This document shows positions 24,315 to 31,452 of a stretch of DNA of 41,120 nt, one piece after another. The DNA comes from Psychrobacter sp. GTDB taxonomy: Bacteria; Pseudomonadota; Gammaproteobacteria; Pseudomonadales; Moraxellaceae. The notes under the pieces were generated by a model, which ran no database searches, was not told the DNA's origin, and worked only from the letters and a program-made list of their open reading frames with translations. The stretch spans positions 1-41,120 of the forward strand of contig JARIAA010000260.1 of the NCBI GenBank assembly GCA_029264635.1, written 5' to 3'. How positions within the stretch are numbered: the first letter of the stretch is position 1; each line of letters begins with the position of its first letter. The position numbers and the translations under genes are program-made.

Positions 24315-24686
24315 ATGCAGTGGCTCGCTATTGGTTTAGGAGCAGGACTCGGTGCGTGCTTGCGTGCATGGCTAACGCGCTTTAATCCGCTGCACAGCTG
24401 GATACCGCTTGGGACGCTTGGCGCGAATATTTTGGGCGGGCTATTAATAGGCTTGGCATTGGTGTGGTTTGAACGTACGGGTAGCGGATTATCCGATAAT
24501 GTCCGTGTGTTTGTGATTACTGGGTTTTGCGGCGGGCTGACGACCTTTAGTACGTTTAGCGCTGAGGTATTTAGCTTCATTCATGATGGTCGCGTGCTGG
24601 CGGGTCTGAGCCTTGTGGGTTTGCATGTGGGGCTTACGTTGCTGGCAACTGCATTGGGATTTTACTTTTTTAAGCTGGTGCTTTGA
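24315..24686 (+). CDS. crcB: Fluoride channel CrcB/FluC
   Basis: The 123-residue protein has four transmembrane helices and forms a dual-topology dimer in the inner membrane that lets fluoride out of the cell. Characteristic segments are GAGLGACLRAWLTRF at the start, GTLGANILGGLLIGLAL with the conserved Asn, and GFCGGLTTFSTFSAEVF with the GGxTTFSTF motif lining the pore. Length and order match the single-domain family. AAGGAT lies 6 bases before the ATG at 24315. I looked upstream for a fluoride riboswitch and found none; tsaD is immediately upstream, so expression is probably tied to it. Confidence 0.95.
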   Translation: MQWLAIGLGAGLGACLRAWLTRFNPLHSWIPLGTLGANILGGLLIGLALVWFERTGSGLSDNVRVFVITGFCGGLTTFSTFSAEVFSFIHDGRVLAGLSLVGLHVGLTLLATALGFYFFKLVL

Positions 24687-25373
24687 GCTTTAATAAATAT
24701 CACTTAATTAACAGTCTAATTTAATTGGTTTTATTATAGCGGTCTATTTTGAATAAGCTATTTATTGATTATCAGATCGGTTTTGGCGGTTCCAGTGAGA
24801 TACCCTTAAAGCTTCGAGTTCTCACTAGAGAACCGCTCACTGTTCGCACAACAGCACGTCATGTTAAGTCAATATTGGATTAAAAATAAAAATTAATTGA
24901 TGATTAAAAATGTGTTTTTGAAAAGTAAAAATTCAGTATTACTGGTTACTAACGTACAAAAAGGCTCTAAATCGGTATAACTTTCCTTCAATGGTCAGTT
25001 TTAAATTGAGCTTGTCATAGATGTTAATTTTACGCAATATAGTATGTAGCTTGTGCCTTTGGTTATCTTTGAGCATAGGGGTCAGCACAAAAGATGGAGA
25101 AAATAGTACGTCAAGGAATATTTGTTGCCTGCTAAGACAAAAGGTATCTACTATCGTTCTTTAAATTGGTCGAACTATACGGTCTGACTTAAGACAATGT
25201 ATCTTCGATGAACCAAGAGTAGTTTATACCTCAGTTCAGATAAAAGAATTTATAATATTAAACACACATGAAAAGTACATAACACTGTTCAAATTATCAT
25301 AGCTACAACACAATATTTTTTTATTTATTCTTATACTAACAGTACCTAAACATAATTTGGCTGGAGAAGTTGT
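24687..25373. other. 687-bp gene-free region with a long hairpin and a possible transposase fragment
   Basis: This is the longest gene-free stretch of the window, lower in GC than the genes. It holds an interrupted 14-bp inverted repeat at 24786-24836. A short frame at 25107-25187 has a translation ending GIYYRSLNWSNYTV before a TGA, which recalls the N-terminus of IS5-type transposases. Frames on both strands are otherwise broken by stops. No terminator is clear after crcB. Confidence 0.55.
24786..24836. repeat. Interrupted inverted repeat, 7 + 7 bp arms
   Basis: GCGGTTC (24786-24792) and AGTGAGA (24794-24800) pair with GAACCGC (24830-24836) and TCTCACT (24820-24826), with a 1-versus-3-base bulge and a 19-base loop. 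There is no T-run after it, so it is not an intrinsic terminator. It may be the end of a mobile element or a structured RNA. Confidence 0.7.
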
Positions 25374-25595
25374 ATGAGACTTAATACGATCGACTGGATT
25401 GCCTATGTATTAACTATTATCGGTGGCTTAAACTGGGGCTTAGTAGGGGCATTTGATTTTAATTTGGTTGCAGCTATTTTTGGTGAACAAACTATTTTAT
25501 CACGTATTATTTATATTTTAGTTGGTTTGTCAGCAGTCTATCTAATTTATACAGCTACCAAATTACGTGTAAACCACACCAATGTTAGACATTAA
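25374..25595 (+). CDS. DUF378 small membrane protein
   Basis: The 73-residue protein has two transmembrane segments and the DUF378 pattern: NTIDWIAYVLTIIGGLNWGLVGAFDFNLVAAIFG, with the conserved GGLNWGLVG-F motif, then a second helix RIIYILVGLSAVYLIY. The function of this family (YuzA-like) is unknown. GGAGAAG lies about 6 bases upstream of the ATG at 25374, so translation is well supported. It stands alone, with a 690-base gene-free region before it and a leftward metR after it. An inverted repeat without a T-run lies about 90 bases past its stop. Confidence 0.85.
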   Translation: MRLNTIDWIAYVLTIIGGLNWGLVGAFDFNLVAAIFGEQTILSRIIYILVGLSAVYLIYTATKLRVNHTNVRH

Positions 25596-25686
25596 CACTA
25601 TAAAGTTTTTAAATGCTTGGACTGTGTCCTAAAAAATTTGGTGATCAAACTGTAGCCCTCGTAAGCAGCCATCAAAAATTTAGTGC

Positions 25687-25713
25687 GTAGGCTGGGTCAA
25701 AAACCTAGCCTAC
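25687..25713. repeat. 11-bp inverted repeat between DUF378 gene and metR
   Basis: GTAGGCTGGGT (25687-25697) pairs with ACCTAGCCTAC (25703-25713) with one G-T position around a CAAAA loop. It lies between convergent genes and could act in termination, but neither strand shows an immediate T-run. GTAGGCTGGGT-type inverted repeats are, to my recollection, common as short dispersed repeats in gammaproteobacteria. Confidence 0.65.
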
Positions 25714-25734
25714 ATCAGCCTAAGACATGTAGAT

Positions 25735-26625
25735 CTACAACGGCTTCACTATCACTTCTAACAAACTCGCAAATCCCTGCATATAAGCCATCTCTTTACT
25801 AGAAGTACGCGTCGCTGCATATAGCTGACAATGTACGCCTTTGCCTAAGGGGCGCGATACTACCCAGCCTTTTTTCTCATATTCAGCCACGACCCAATCA
25901 GGCAGAGCTGCCACACCGCGCTCGCTCGCTACGAGTTGAATGAGCATTGCGGTCAGCTCAGTGGTACGAATACTCTCAAAGCTGACCTCTGCTGGCGTCA
26001 TAAAGTTGGCAATAATATCCAAACGTTTGGCCTCTACTGGATAAGCGATTAAAGTCTCATCCGTTAAGTCGTTCGGTTCAATAAAATCTTGTGCGTCCAG
26101 ATTATGCGTGGGCGATAGTACCAAGCGACTTTCATACTCAAATAAGGGCTGATAGCTAATACCGTCTAATGGCAAGTTGCTAGTGGTAATGAGTAGGTCA
26201 ATATCACCCTCTATCAATAAATGATGCGGCTCAGGCTCAAAGCCCGTCGCAAAATCGAGCTCCACATCTGACCACTCGCGGCGATACTGATTGAGTATCG
26301 GCATCAGCCAATCAAAGCAGCTATGACATTCAGATGCCAAACGCAATCTACCTGCTTGTCCATGCGCTAAGCGTTTAAGATTGGATTTAGTACGGGTGAC
26401 TTGCGGCATAATGCTGTCTGCGAGAGCTAATACTGTTTTACCCGCAGGCGTAAAAGTCAATGGACGGGTGCGCCGATTGACCAGACTAATATCGTAGTAA
26501 TTTTCCAGCTCCTTTAGCTGGTGTGAAACCGCAGACGCGGTGACGTGCAGCTCATCGGCCGCTGCTGCTAATGAGCCGTGCGCGCGCAATGCGGTCAACG
26601 TATTGAGATGACGGAGCTCTAACAT
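25735..26625 (-). CDS. metR: LysR-family regulator, MetR type
   Basis: The 296-residue protein has an N-terminal winged helix-turn-helix (residues 1-60, LAAAADELHVTASAVSHQLKELENYY) and a C-terminal effector domain. MetR regulates methionine synthesis genes with homocysteine as co-effector. The MetR-specific start MLELRHLNTLTALRAHGSLAAAA and the segment ASECHSCFDWLMPILNQYRREW, where MetR proteins share the ECHSC motif, support this over other LysR proteins. No methionine gene is next to it, so its targets must be elsewhere. A near-perfect 16-bp inverted repeat lies 20-66 bases upstream of the ATG and may be its own operator. It faces the end of the potGHI-like operon. Confidence 0.85.
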   Translation of the reverse strand: MLELRHLNTLTALRAHGSLAAAADELHVTASAVSHQLKELENYYDISLVNRRTRPLTFTPAGKTVLALADSIMPQVTRTKSNLKRLAHGQAGRLRLASECHSCFDWLMPILNQYRREWSDVELDFATGFEPEPHHLLIEGDIDLLITTSNLPLDGISYQPLFEYESRLVLSPTHNLDAQDFIEPNDLTDETLIAYPVEAKRLDIIANFMTPAEVSFESIRTTELTAMLIQLVASERGVAALPDWVVAEYEKKGWVVSRPLGKGVHCQLYAATRTSSKEMAYMQGFASLLEVIVKPL

Positions 26626-26645
26626 AAGATAATCGGATTAATAAA

Positions 26646-26691
26646 ATGAGTAAAATTCATTATACTCAATACAGCAATGAATTTCACTCAT
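26646..26691. promoter_or_regulatory. Candidate operator of metR
   Basis: ATGAGTAAAATTCATT (26646-26661) and AATGAATTTCACTCAT (26676-26691) are inverted repeats with one mismatch and 14 bases between. A third ACTCA copy lies at 26664-26668. The site is upstream of metR and downstream of potI. LysR-type proteins usually bind dyads near their own promoters; assignment to MetR is inference. Confidence 0.55.
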
Positions 26692-26715
26692 AATTTATTG
26701 TCACTATTTTATTAT

Positions 26716-27567
26716 TTAACGCCGACGTAATAAAAGCTGCGAGATAATAACCAAGATAAGCGAGGCGGCTAATAGGAGTGTACCAATGGCGTTGACTTCT
26801 GGTTTGAGTCCCACCCGCACCATTGAATAAATTCGCAGCGGTAAAATCTCATAGCTTGGGCCTGTGACAAAGGTTGAAACCACGACATCATCTAGCGACA
26901 GGGTAAAGGCGAGCAGCCAGCCTGCCATTACTGCTGGTAGAATCACGGGAATCAATACCGTACGTACCATTGTCGATTCGCTCGCGCCCAAATCGCGCGC
27001 GGCTTCCATCAGACGCTCATCTAAGCTACTTAAGCGTGCAAAAACAGTAATGACCACGAACGGCAAACAGAAAGTAATGTGCGCCAAAAGCAGCGAAACA
27101 AAACCCAGCTGTAAACCGATTAATAAAAATAGCGCCAGTAATGAGATAGCAAGTACAATCTCAGGCGACATCATCAATACAAACAGTAGGCCATTTAATA
27201 AGCCTTTCCCGCGAAATCGGTAGCGATGTAGGGCAAGGGCTGTGAGCGTACCGATCAAGGTTGAGACAGTCGCGGCGACCAGACCCAACACAATAGAATG
27301 CCAAAAAGCATCCAGCATGGCTTGGTTATTGAATAACGACTCATACCACTTTAAGCTAAAACCGCCCCAGTTGTAGCCAATTTTTGACTTATTAAATGAC
27401 ATGACTACTAAGACAATGATGGGCAGATATAGCATGGCATAGATCAGGGCAAGATAACCTTTGGCAGCGATACTGCCAATGCTAGGAGTCTTGATAGACC
27501 GTTTGTTTTTAGTTGACCTATGGTTAGACAAGCGAGTCGGTGAGGTGTTTAATGAGTTATCAGACAT
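26716..27567 (-). CDS. potI: Polyamine-type ABC transporter permease, PotI/PotC-like
   Basis: The 283-residue protein has six predicted membrane helices and the permease-family EAA loop (EAARDLGASESTMVRTVLIPVILPAVMAG, residues about 190-218), which docks on the ATPase. The segment FSLDDVVVSTFVTGPSYEILPLRIYSMVR matches the closing part of PotI/PotC-type spermidine and putrescine permeases. A 35-residue basic extension precedes the first helix. Its ATG overlaps the stop of the preceding permease by one base (TGATG), a sign of translational coupling. It is the last gene of this three-gene operon, and the operon contains no substrate-binding protein gene. Confidence 0.88.
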   Translation of the reverse strand: MSDNSLNTSPTRLSNHRSTKNKRSIKTPSIGSIAAKGYLALIYAMLYLPIIVLVVMSFNKSKIGYNWGGFSLKWYESLFNNQAMLDAFWHSIVLGLVAATVSTLIGTLTALALHRYRFRGKGLLNGLLFVLMMSPEIVLAISLLALFLLIGLQLGFVSLLLAHITFCLPFVVITVFARLSSLDERLMEAARDLGASESTMVRTVLIPVILPAVMAGWLLAFTLSLDDVVVSTFVTGPSYEILPLRIYSMVRVGLKPEVNAIGTLLLAASLILVIISQLLLRRR

Positions 27568-28445
27568 CAGGCCACCTCATTAAAATCAGTTTTGTCAATG
27601 CGGCGGCTACTGGCGCGGTAGGCGAGTAATAACACAGCCATTGCAAGGGTTAATAGCACACTGGCTGCTGCCCCAAAGGGCCAATCACGGGCATCCAAAA
27701 ATTGGTTTTTGATAATATTACCAACCAATAAATTGCGCGAGCCGCCTAAAATATCGGCCACATAGAACATGCCCATCGCTGGTAATAACACTAACAATAC
27801 GCCTGAGATGATTCCAGGTGTAGTCAATGGGAGTACCACATGCCAAAAGGTCTGCGTTTTTGAAGCGCCCAAATCTTGGGAGGCGAGGAGCATATCATTA
27901 CGCAAGTCCGTAAATACGGCATACAGCGGCAATACCATAAACGGAAATAATAAATAAGTAAGACCAGCAATCACCGCACCTTGCGTATACAAAATATCAA
28001 TCGGCGTATCGATAATGCCGATGGCTAATAGCGATTTATTAATCAAACCATTATTTGCAAAGAGCAATTTGAGCGCATAAGTCCGCACTAAAGAGTTGGT
28101 CCAAAAAGGTAGTATCAATAGCATCATCAGTAAGGGCTGCCAGCGAGCTTTCGCTTTGGATACCAGCCACGCAAAAGGATAGCCAAGTAGCAAACATAGC
28201 ACAGTGGTAATACCCGCCATCCATAACGAATGCACAAAAACATCAAAGTAGAGCGGATCAATCATGCGTATATAACTGTCGATACTGACAGGTAAGCTGA
28301 TAAACGCGCTACTATCACGAGTCAAAAAGCTGACCGCTATCACTAATATATTTGGTAATAGTGCAAATATGATCAGCCAGCCCCAAATAAGCCACAGCGT
28401 CGCTGTACGAAAAGGACTTTTGCCGCCTAAGCTATGACGGGCCAT
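27567..28445 (-). CDS. potH: Polyamine-type ABC transporter permease, PotH/PotB-like
   Basis: The 292-residue inner-membrane protein has six helices. The EAA-loop equivalent is ASQDLGASKTQTFWHVVLPLTTPGI, and PAMGMFYVADILGGSRNLLVGNIIKNQFLDARDWPFGAAASV is very characteristic of PotH/PotB permeases. It would form the membrane channel with the PotI-like subunit. The start overlaps the stop of the ATPase gene by one base (TAATG), and its own stop overlaps the next start the same way. The putrescine (PotH) versus spermidine (PotB) choice cannot be made firmly from sequence; the potGHI-like order with a long ATPase favours putrescine. Confidence 0.9.
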   Translation of the reverse strand: MARHSLGGKSPFRTATLWLIWGWLIIFALLPNILVIAVSFLTRDSSAFISLPVSIDSYIRMIDPLYFDVFVHSLWMAGITTVLCLLLGYPFAWLVSKAKARWQPLLMMLLILPFWTNSLVRTYALKLLFANNGLINKSLLAIGIIDTPIDILYTQGAVIAGLTYLLFPFMVLPLYAVFTDLRNDMLLASQDLGASKTQTFWHVVLPLTTPGIISGVLLVLLPAMGMFYVADILGGSRNLLVGNIIKNQFLDARDWPFGAAASVLLTLAMAVLLLAYRASSRRIDKTDFNEVA

Positions 28446-29716
28446 TAGCTCATATCCTTTTGGACGCTCAGGCTAGCGGTAGCATCCATAGGCTCAGCTG
28501 CTATATCATCTGGAGCATCCTCGTCAGGTAATACCCACTCCCAGCCATCGACCCAGGAGACTTTGACAGCTTCATTCAGCTTATAATCAAAGCTTGGATC
28601 GTCCTCATCAAAGAACTCCGAGGCTTTAATAACATGTCCATTTGTCAGCTCAATAATCGAATCTAGCGTGCTGCCTTTATAGTTACTTTCGATAACGCGG
28701 CCGAGTAATCCCGTTTGCGTCTGATCATCTGCCTCATAAATCCGTAAATCTTCAGGACGGAGTAGTAAATTGACGATATCGCCCACTTGTACGCCATTTG
28801 CAAAATCAGGCAGGCGTAAGTTACGTAAAGTCGTTGGACCCTCTTGCGCCTGCGCCTCACAGACTTCGACGGCAATGCGCCCATTTGTCACTTGTCCATC
28901 ACGATTTGGCTGGTCAGGATACACGCCCTTTACCTCTGCTCTAAACAGATTAGTCTCACCGATAAATTTGGCCGTAAATAAATTGGCTGGGGTTTCGTAA
29001 ATCTCGATAGGCGTACCAATCTGCTGAAACGTGCCATCTTTCATCACGGCAATACGATCCGACATCGATAGCGCCTCTTCTTGGTCATGGGTGACAAAGA
29101 CAAAGGTAATGCCAAGCTCACGTTGCAGACGCTTAAGCTCAGACTGCATTTGCAAACGCAGCTTATGATCGAGCGCCGATAATGGCTCATCGAGCAATAA
29201 TAACTTGGGACGATTGATCACCGCTCGCGCGATGGCAACGCGCTGCTGTTGTCCACCTGATAAATCCTGCGGTCTACGATTGGCAAAGCTGTCCATCTGT
29301 ACCATGCTTAGCGTCTCGCGTACCCGCGTTTGAATCTCGTCTTTAGGTACTTTTTTGAGCTTAAGACCATAGGCAACGTTTTGGGCGACGGTCATGTGCG
29401 GAAACAATGCATACTGCTGAAACACCGTATTGACGGGACGCTTATCAGCGGACAAACCTGCCATCTGTACCCCATCTAGATAGATTGCTCCTGCATTTGG
29501 CTGCTCAAAACCTGCAATCAACCTGAGTAGTGTCGTCTTACCACAGCCCGATGGGCCAAGCAGCGTTAAAAACTCTCCATGCTTGATATCAAGGTTGATG
29601 TTTTTGAGTACTTCCGTTTGATCGTAGGTTTTTTTGAGGCCAGTCAGTTGCAATAGCAGTGGTTCAGCGTCAGGTGACGCAGGCGCTTTGTTCAAGTCTG
29701 AAGTTGATGAGGTCAT
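28445..29716 (-). CDS. potG: Polyamine-type ABC transporter ATPase, PotG/PotA-like
   Basis: The 423-residue ATPase has all nucleotide-binding motifs: Walker A GPSGCGKTT, Q-loop in VFQQYALFPHMTV, signature LSGGQQQRVAIARA, Walker B LLLLDEPLSALD and switch histidine in FVTHDQEEAL. The C-terminal 170 residues contain a TOBE-like domain (VGDIVNLLLRPEDLRIY), as in the CUT1/MalK-PotA type. It powers import by PotH and PotI. AGGA is 8 bases upstream of the ATG at 29716. The leader contains a 9-bp inverted repeat whose promoter-distal arm ends next to the ribosome binding site. potF, the usual binding-protein gene, is absent on both sides. Confidence 0.92.
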   Translation of the reverse strand: MTSSTSDLNKAPASPDAEPLLLQLTGLKKTYDQTEVLKNINLDIKHGEFLTLLGPSGCGKTTLLRLIAGFEQPNAGAIYLDGVQMAGLSADKRPVNTVFQQYALFPHMTVAQNVAYGLKLKKVPKDEIQTRVRETLSMVQMDSFANRRPQDLSGGQQQRVAIARAVINRPKLLLLDEPLSALDHKLRLQMQSELKRLQRELGITFVFVTHDQEEALSMSDRIAVMKDGTFQQIGTPIEIYETPANLFTAKFIGETNLFRAEVKGVYPDQPNRDGQVTNGRIAVEVCEAQAQEGPTTLRNLRLPDFANGVQVGDIVNLLLRPEDLRIYEADDQTQTGLLGRVIESNYKGSTLDSIIELTNGHVIKASEFFDEDDPSFDYKLNEAVKVSWVDGWEWVLPDEDAPDDIAAEPMDATASLSVQKDMS

Positions 29717-29731
29717 AAGATTTTTCCTAAA

Positions 29732-29789
29732 ATACCAAATTGTCGTTACCGTCTTAATAGCGGTGATTACATTGAGCGTTATTTGGTAT
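29732..29789 (-). promoter_or_regulatory. 9-bp inverted repeat in the potG leader
   Basis: ATACCAAAT (29732-29740) and ATTTGGTAT (29781-29789) are perfect inverted repeats separated by 40 bases, and ACCG/CGGT can pair inside. In the mRNA the hairpin would end a few bases before the AGGA of potG. It could influence ribosome access or bind a regulator. Confidence 0.55.
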
Positions 29790-29817
29790 CAATATAAGCG
29801 TGGTCTGGTTGCTGCGT

Positions 29818-29826
29818 ATTATAACA
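29818..29826 (-). promoter_or_regulatory. Extended -10 promoter candidate for potGHI
   Basis: On the minus strand TGTTATAAT reads as an extended -10 element with a perfect TATAAT. No good -35 is seen at the expected distance, as is allowed for extended -10 promoters. Transcription would start near 29811 and include the inverted repeat. Confidence 0.45.
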
Positions 29827-30027
29827 AACCTCTGCTATAAATCCGCGCAATCTCGTTATAAGTTATGTGCCCTATACCGCTATAGTCATAAAACCTTGGC
29901 TAAATTTTCTTTAAAACGACATTTTTTAGCATTTTTTTGACGTTATTCCTATACAATCATTTCATAACTGACGAATATTTTGCCACAACCTATAATTTTA
30001 CTCGTGATTGACAATCAAGGACCCATT

Positions 30028-30666
30028 ATGCCAAACGATACCCGCCCAAAAACAGGTCAAGAAGCGCTTGAGCTTTTAAAAGAGGGCAATGCGCGCTATG
30101 TTGAAAGTCTGACTAATCTAGATCCCTGTATGCAAAAGCGTCCAGAGCTGATCAGCGACCAAGACCCTTTAGCTATCATCTTGGGCTGCTCGGATGCCCG
30201 CGTACCCGTTGAAATTGTTTTTGATCAAGGCTTGGGTGATTTATTTGTGATTCGAGTAGCGGGTAATGTGGTGGCGCCCTCACAAATCGGTTCGGTTGAG
30301 TTTGCCGCCGAAAAGTTTGGCACAAAACTGGTTGTGGTATTAGGACATTCGCACTGCGGCGCTGTGACGGCTTGTGTGGAGGCACTTATCAATCCTGAAC
30401 AGCACTATTCGCCAAACTTACAGTCCATTGTCGATCGTATTCGCCCAAGTGTCTATAACTTGCATGAACTTGCCACCGCCAACGGACACGATGTGGATGC
30501 CGATGAGCTGGTCGATCGCTCTATACGTGCCAACGTGCGTATGTCAGTTAGCCAGCTTAAACATGGCTCGCGAGCGTTAGAGGACTTATCAAGCAGCGGT
30601 CAGCTATTGATTGTCGGCGCTGAGTATGATTTGGAGACAGGAAAGGTACGGTTTTTAGACAGCTAA
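30028..30666 (+). CDS. Beta-class carbonic anhydrase
   Basis: The enzyme interconverts CO2 and bicarbonate in the cytoplasm, supplying bicarbonate to carboxylases. The 212-residue protein has the beta-class zinc ligands in GCSDARVP (Cys54, with Asp56 and Arg58 forming the catalytic dyad) and GHSHCGAV (His109 and Cys110). The VIRVAGNVV segment lies between them. These are complete, so it should be active. I start it at ATG 30028, with AAGGA about 8 bases upstream; an in-frame TTG at 29980 would add 16 residues unlike the family. It is read alone, and a weak hairpin with a short T-run lies about 30 bases after its stop. Confidence 0.95.
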   Translation: MPNDTRPKTGQEALELLKEGNARYVESLTNLDPCMQKRPELISDQDPLAIILGCSDARVPVEIVFDQGLGDLFVIRVAGNVVAPSQIGSVEFAAEKFGTKLVVVLGHSHCGAVTACVEALINPEQHYSPNLQSIVDRIRPSVYNLHELATANGHDVDADELVDRSIRANVRMSVSQLKHGSRALEDLSSSGQLLIVGAEYDLETGKVRFLDS

Positions 30667-30694
30667 CGCTGTTTTATGATACTTATACTCTTAC

Positions 30695-30726
30695 AAAACC
30701 ACATCGATAAAAATGCTGGTTTTGAC
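30695..30726 (+). terminator. Weak hairpin terminator after carbonic anhydrase
   Basis: AAAACCA (30695-30701) pairs with TGGTTTT (30717-30723) around a 15-base loop. The T-run is the four bases of the stem itself, so it is a weak candidate. Confidence 0.35.
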
Positions 30727-30816
30727 TATGATAAGAAGTGCGAATTGAGGCTACCAAGATAATCTGGTAACCCTCAGTCTTTAACTTTACTTATTCGGCC
30801 AACTATTGGAATAACT

Positions 30817-31398
30817 ATGTCAAATTCAGCAACCGTTACTGATAATCAATCGATGCAAATAGCAACAACAGAGCAGCCTGCTAGCAGTGTAAACGCAGAT
30901 GGCGTCCAGCCTATTGCTGCCAATACTACAGGCTTTACTTTTAACCACACCATGCTACGAGTTAAAGATCCTGCCAAGTCGTTAGCATTTTATACGGGGG
31001 TCCTTGGTATGACCTTATTGGCGGTAAAAAAATTCCCAGAAATGGCATTTGATCTGTATTTTTTAGCTAAGCTGACCGAGAGCGAGCGTGACAATTTGCC
31101 CGCTGGTGATGATTTAGAGATTTTTGCGTTCCGTCAACGCGGGATTTTAGAGTTGACTCACAATTATGGTACCGAATCTAAAGCTGACTTTAGTTATCAC
31201 GATGGCAATAGCGAGCCTCAAGGTTTTGGGCATATATGCTTTAGCGTGCCTAATTTAGATGAAGCGGTTGCTTGGTTTGACAAAAACAACGTTGAATTCA
31301 AAAAACGTCCAGAGGAGGGCAGTATGAAAAACATCGCCTTTATCAAAGACTTTGATGGCTACTGGATTGAGATTGTCCAAGCTGATCTGATGAGCTAA
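30817..31398 (+). CDS. gloA: Lactoylglutathione lyase (glyoxalase I)
   Basis: GloA isomerises the methylglyoxal-glutathione hemithioacetal to S-lactoylglutathione, detoxifying methylglyoxal. The VOC-fold metal ligands are visible in order: His in FNHTMLRVKDPAKSLAFYTGVLGM, Glu in GILELTHNYGTE, His in GFGHICFSV, and Glu in YWIEIVQ. The two beta-alpha-beta-beta-beta units and the substrate segment SMKNIAFIKDFDGYWIEI match the long (plant/animal/Pseudomonas-type) GloA with extra loops. About 45 extra polar residues precede the first His. The start at ATG 30817 has only a modest GGA-rich site upstream. A 9-bp interrupted hairpin lies at 30747-30775. mscS follows 54 bases later. Confidence 0.92.
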   Translation: MSNSATVTDNQSMQIATTEQPASSVNADGVQPIAANTTGFTFNHTMLRVKDPAKSLAFYTGVLGMTLLAVKKFPEMAFDLYFLAKLTESERDNLPAGDDLEIFAFRQRGILELTHNYGTESKADFSYHDGNSEPQGFGHICFSVPNLDEAVAWFDKNNVEFKKRPEEGSMKNIAFIKDFDGYWIEIVQADLMS

Positions 31399-31452
31399 AT
31401 TTTTACAGATAATTTTATCAATAATCAAAATAGTAAAAGGAATTGACTCTAC

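Larger units (their letters stand above)
29717..30027. other. Divergent spacer between potG and the carbonic anhydrase gene
   Basis: The 311 bases carry the potG leader repeat and extended -10 element on the left. An AT-rich stretch around 29880-29960 should hold the carbonic anhydrase promoter; no single -35/-10 pair stands out. No gene is supported here, although a plus-strand frame is open from 29634 to 29840. Confidence 0.5.

Noticed and set aside
29634..29840. Plus-strand frame with a hydrophobic segment over the potG start.
   Set aside because: It overlaps potG antisense, has no ribosome binding site, and its hydrophobic part covers the potG leader repeat; likely chance.
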